The notes under the pieces: generated by a model
Database searches by the model: none
Seen by the model: the letters and a program-made list of their open reading frames with translations, nothing else
What the model was told of the DNA's origin: nothing
Assembly (NCBI RefSeq): GCF_010731575.1
Contig: NZ_AP022617.1
Span: 4,402,001-4,466,000 of the forward strand
Direction: 5' to 3'
DNA: 64,000 nucleotides
Source of the DNA: Mycolicibacterium monacense
Lineage (GTDB): Bacteria; Actinomycetota; Actinomycetes; Mycobacteriales; Mycobacteriaceae
Translations under genes and position numbers: made by a program
Shown: positions 62,888 to 64,000 of the stretch, in pieces
Layout of the letters: the number at the start of each line of letters is the position of its first letter
Position numbering within the stretch: position 1 is the stretch's first letter

Positions 62888-63480
62888 CACGCATCCTCCT
62901 GATCTCTCGGTTGTGGATAAGCGGCCAGCACCACCCGGTGTGCACGGCCACCGGGGGCGGTGTCGTCGTGGTAGCGCGCGACCAGGGTGGTGACGGCCTC
63001 GGACAGCTCGCGGGTGAAGTCGGCCCGGTCGGCGGCGCTGCGGAAGCGGACGGTCGCGTCGAGGGACAGGGTGGCCAGGCGTTTGTCCTTGGCCCGCGCT
63101 TCGCGCCAGAGGTCGCCGACCTCCTGGACGGCCCGGGCCGACAAGGCGATCAGGTAGCTGGCGGAGAGCCGGTCGCGGGACCGCGCGGGATCTGCGGCGG
63201 CGGCGCCGAGCGCGCCGGGCGCGACCACGTACGACGATGCGGTGGCGACCAGGAGACGTTCTTTGAGACCGCCCCACTTTCGTTCGCCGGCCACGGCGAC
63301 GAGCTGGTGCTGTTCCAGTGCCCGCAGGTGGTAATTGACCTTCTGCCTGGTGATTCCGACACGGGTGGCGAGCGCGGCGGCCGATGCCGGTTCGGTCAGC
63401 TCCGCGAGCAGTCGGCTGCGCACCGGGTCGAGCGCGACGACGGCGGCGGCGGGGTCGGCGATCACGTCCACATCCAGCAC
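62887..63480 (-). CDS. ArsR-family regulator
   Basis: About 197 residues from GTG at 63480. The winged HTH has LDPVRSRLLAELTEPASAA, ALATRVGITRQKVNYHLRALEQHQLV and the wing AVAGERKWGGLKERL. No metal-binding Cys cluster is seen. The open frame reaches a GTG at 63522, but those codons would lie in a perfect palindrome that looks like this protein's operator; GTG 63480 with GAGG upstream is preferred. It controls the coupled SRPBCC gene and itself, by inference. Confidence 0.83.
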   Translation of the reverse strand: MLDVDVIADPAAAVVALDPVRSRLLAELTEPASAAALATRVGITRQKVNYHLRALEQHQLVAVAGERKWGGLKERLLVATASSYVVAPGALGAAAADPARSRDRLSASYLIALSARAVQEVGDLWREARAKDKRLATLSLDATVRFRSAADRADFTRELSEAVTTLVARYHDDTAPGGRAHRVVLAAYPQPRDQEDA

Positions 63481-63493
63481 CCGGCCAGCCTCA

Positions 63494-63519
63494 CCCTTGA
63501 CAAGAAGTTTTGTCAAGGG
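63494..63519. promoter_or_regulatory. Palindromic operator upstream of the ArsR gene
   Basis: CCCTTGACAA (63494-63503), a 6-bp centre, TTGTCAAGGG (63510-63519) form a perfect 10-bp inverted repeat. It lies between the ArsR start and the divergent PAP2 gene (ATG 63543). TTGACA inside each arm resembles a -35 element, so binding would block a promoter in either direction. Confidence 0.7.
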
Positions 63520-63542
63520 CACGGGCGGCTACGTTGGCTCCT

Positions 63543-64000
63543 ATGGACCTGAGCATCCGGCGCCGCGGCAGCAGCCTCCGACAGATCGGCAAGGGCCTGG
63601 GCAGCCTCGACCGGGAGGTCTTCGAAGCCGTCGCCGAGTCGCCGAGTCCGCTGCTCGACGCGACGATGCCGCGGCTGACGCGCGCCGCCGACCACTCGAA
63701 GCTCTGGTGCGCCATCGCCGCCGGCCTGATGGCGTCCGGCGGGCCGAGGACGCGCCGCGGCGCCACCCGTGGGGTGTTGTCGCTCGCGGTCACCAGCCTC
63801 GTCGCCAACCAGGGCGCCAAGCGCATCTGGAGACGAGCCCGCCCGAGCTATCTGCCGGTACCGCTGGCCCGGCGGGGCCGGCGCTTCCCGACGTCGAACT
63901 CGCTTCCGTCGGGTCACTCCGCGAGCGCGGCGGCCTTCGCGGTCGGCGTCGGATTGGAGAGCCCGCCGATCGGACTGGGGTTGGCGCTGCTGGCCGGGCT
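63543..64000 (+). CDS. PAP2-superfamily phosphatase (partial, Rv0308-like)
   Basis: The first 152 residues of a membrane phosphatase cut off by the window end. The PAP2 signature begins with KRIWRRARPSYLP and continues NSLPSGHSASAAAFA; the third motif lies beyond the window. It would dephosphorylate a lipid such as phosphatidic acid or a polyprenyl diphosphate. It is divergent from the ArsR gene, with the operator in between. Confidence 0.85.
   Translation, partial: MDLSIRRRGSSLRQIGKGLGSLDREVFEAVAESPSPLLDATMPRLTRAADHSKLWCAIAAGLMASGGPRTRRGATRGVLSLAVTSLVANQGAKRIWRRARPSYLPVPLARRGRRFPTSNSLPSGHSASAAAFAVGVGLESPPIGLGLALLAG

Overview
The window is a high-GC actinobacterial chromosome segment, almost certainly from a fast-growing Mycobacterium (Mycolicibacterium). 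Pointers to this are REP13E12-type HNH proteins, PE-PPE-domain hydrolases, an LpqH-type lipoprotein, a mycothiol-dependent maleylpyruvate isomerase-family protein, and a gene order recalling M. tuberculosis Rv0308-Rv0337c. Recognisable equivalents, from memory and not checked by search, are aspC, rmlA, a P450, dcd, the Rv0320-like protein, the Rv0315 GH16 glucanase, the Rv0314c Thr-rich protein, the Rv0312 Pro/Thr-rich protein, the Rv0310c SnoaL protein, the Rv0309 YkuD protein and the Rv0308 PAP2 protein.

Left chromosomal part (1-12.8 kb): aspC, a YibE/F membrane protein, a three-subunit PaoABC-like molybdenum aldehyde oxidoreductase, rmlA, a run of small-molecule enzymes with a cytochrome P450, a Pro-rich membrane protein, dcd, and tRNA-Gly(CCC).

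Island (12,746-27,857): a 15.1 kb integrated element is bounded by a perfect 43-bp direct repeat made from the 3' end of the tRNA-Gly gene. Its left half has the order of a phage satellite. A tyrosine integrase and an XRE regulator point left. An operator/promoter follows, then a rightward chain of overlapping small genes: a HTH protein, a winged-helix replication-initiator-like protein, an iteron-like array, a second HTH protein and two related coiled-coil proteins. The half ends with an orphan TerS-like gene. No capsid, tail or large terminase gene is present. The right half is cargo. It holds a two-gene defence-like system (an MmeI-type methyltransferase lacking a recognisable nuclease, overlapping a PLD-SNF2 helicase), a DUF3040 membrane protein, and a three-gene cluster with a proteasome-like Ntn hydrolase and a membrane protein with a RelE-like tail.

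Right chromosomal part (27.9-64 kb): a truncated repeat protein beside attR, a methyltransferase, a LuxR regulator, a REP13E12 HNH protein, a GT87 glycosyltransferase, a frameshifted lipase, two SDR proteins, nitrobindin, a PE-PPE hydrolase broken by one in-frame UGA, and many secreted proteins. Next comes a tightly overlapping five-gene operon (GH26-like glycosidase, SpoIIE-type phosphatase, BcsA-like glycosyltransferase, STAS, RsbW-like kinase) that seems to join polysaccharide synthesis to partner-switching control. The window ends with a hydrolase, a desaturase, the Rv0312-like protein, a Rieske/FAD oxidoreductase, a YkuD protein, an ArsR/SRPBCC pair with a clear operator, and a PAP2 gene cut by the window edge.

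All functional calls come from reading motifs; no database search was possible.
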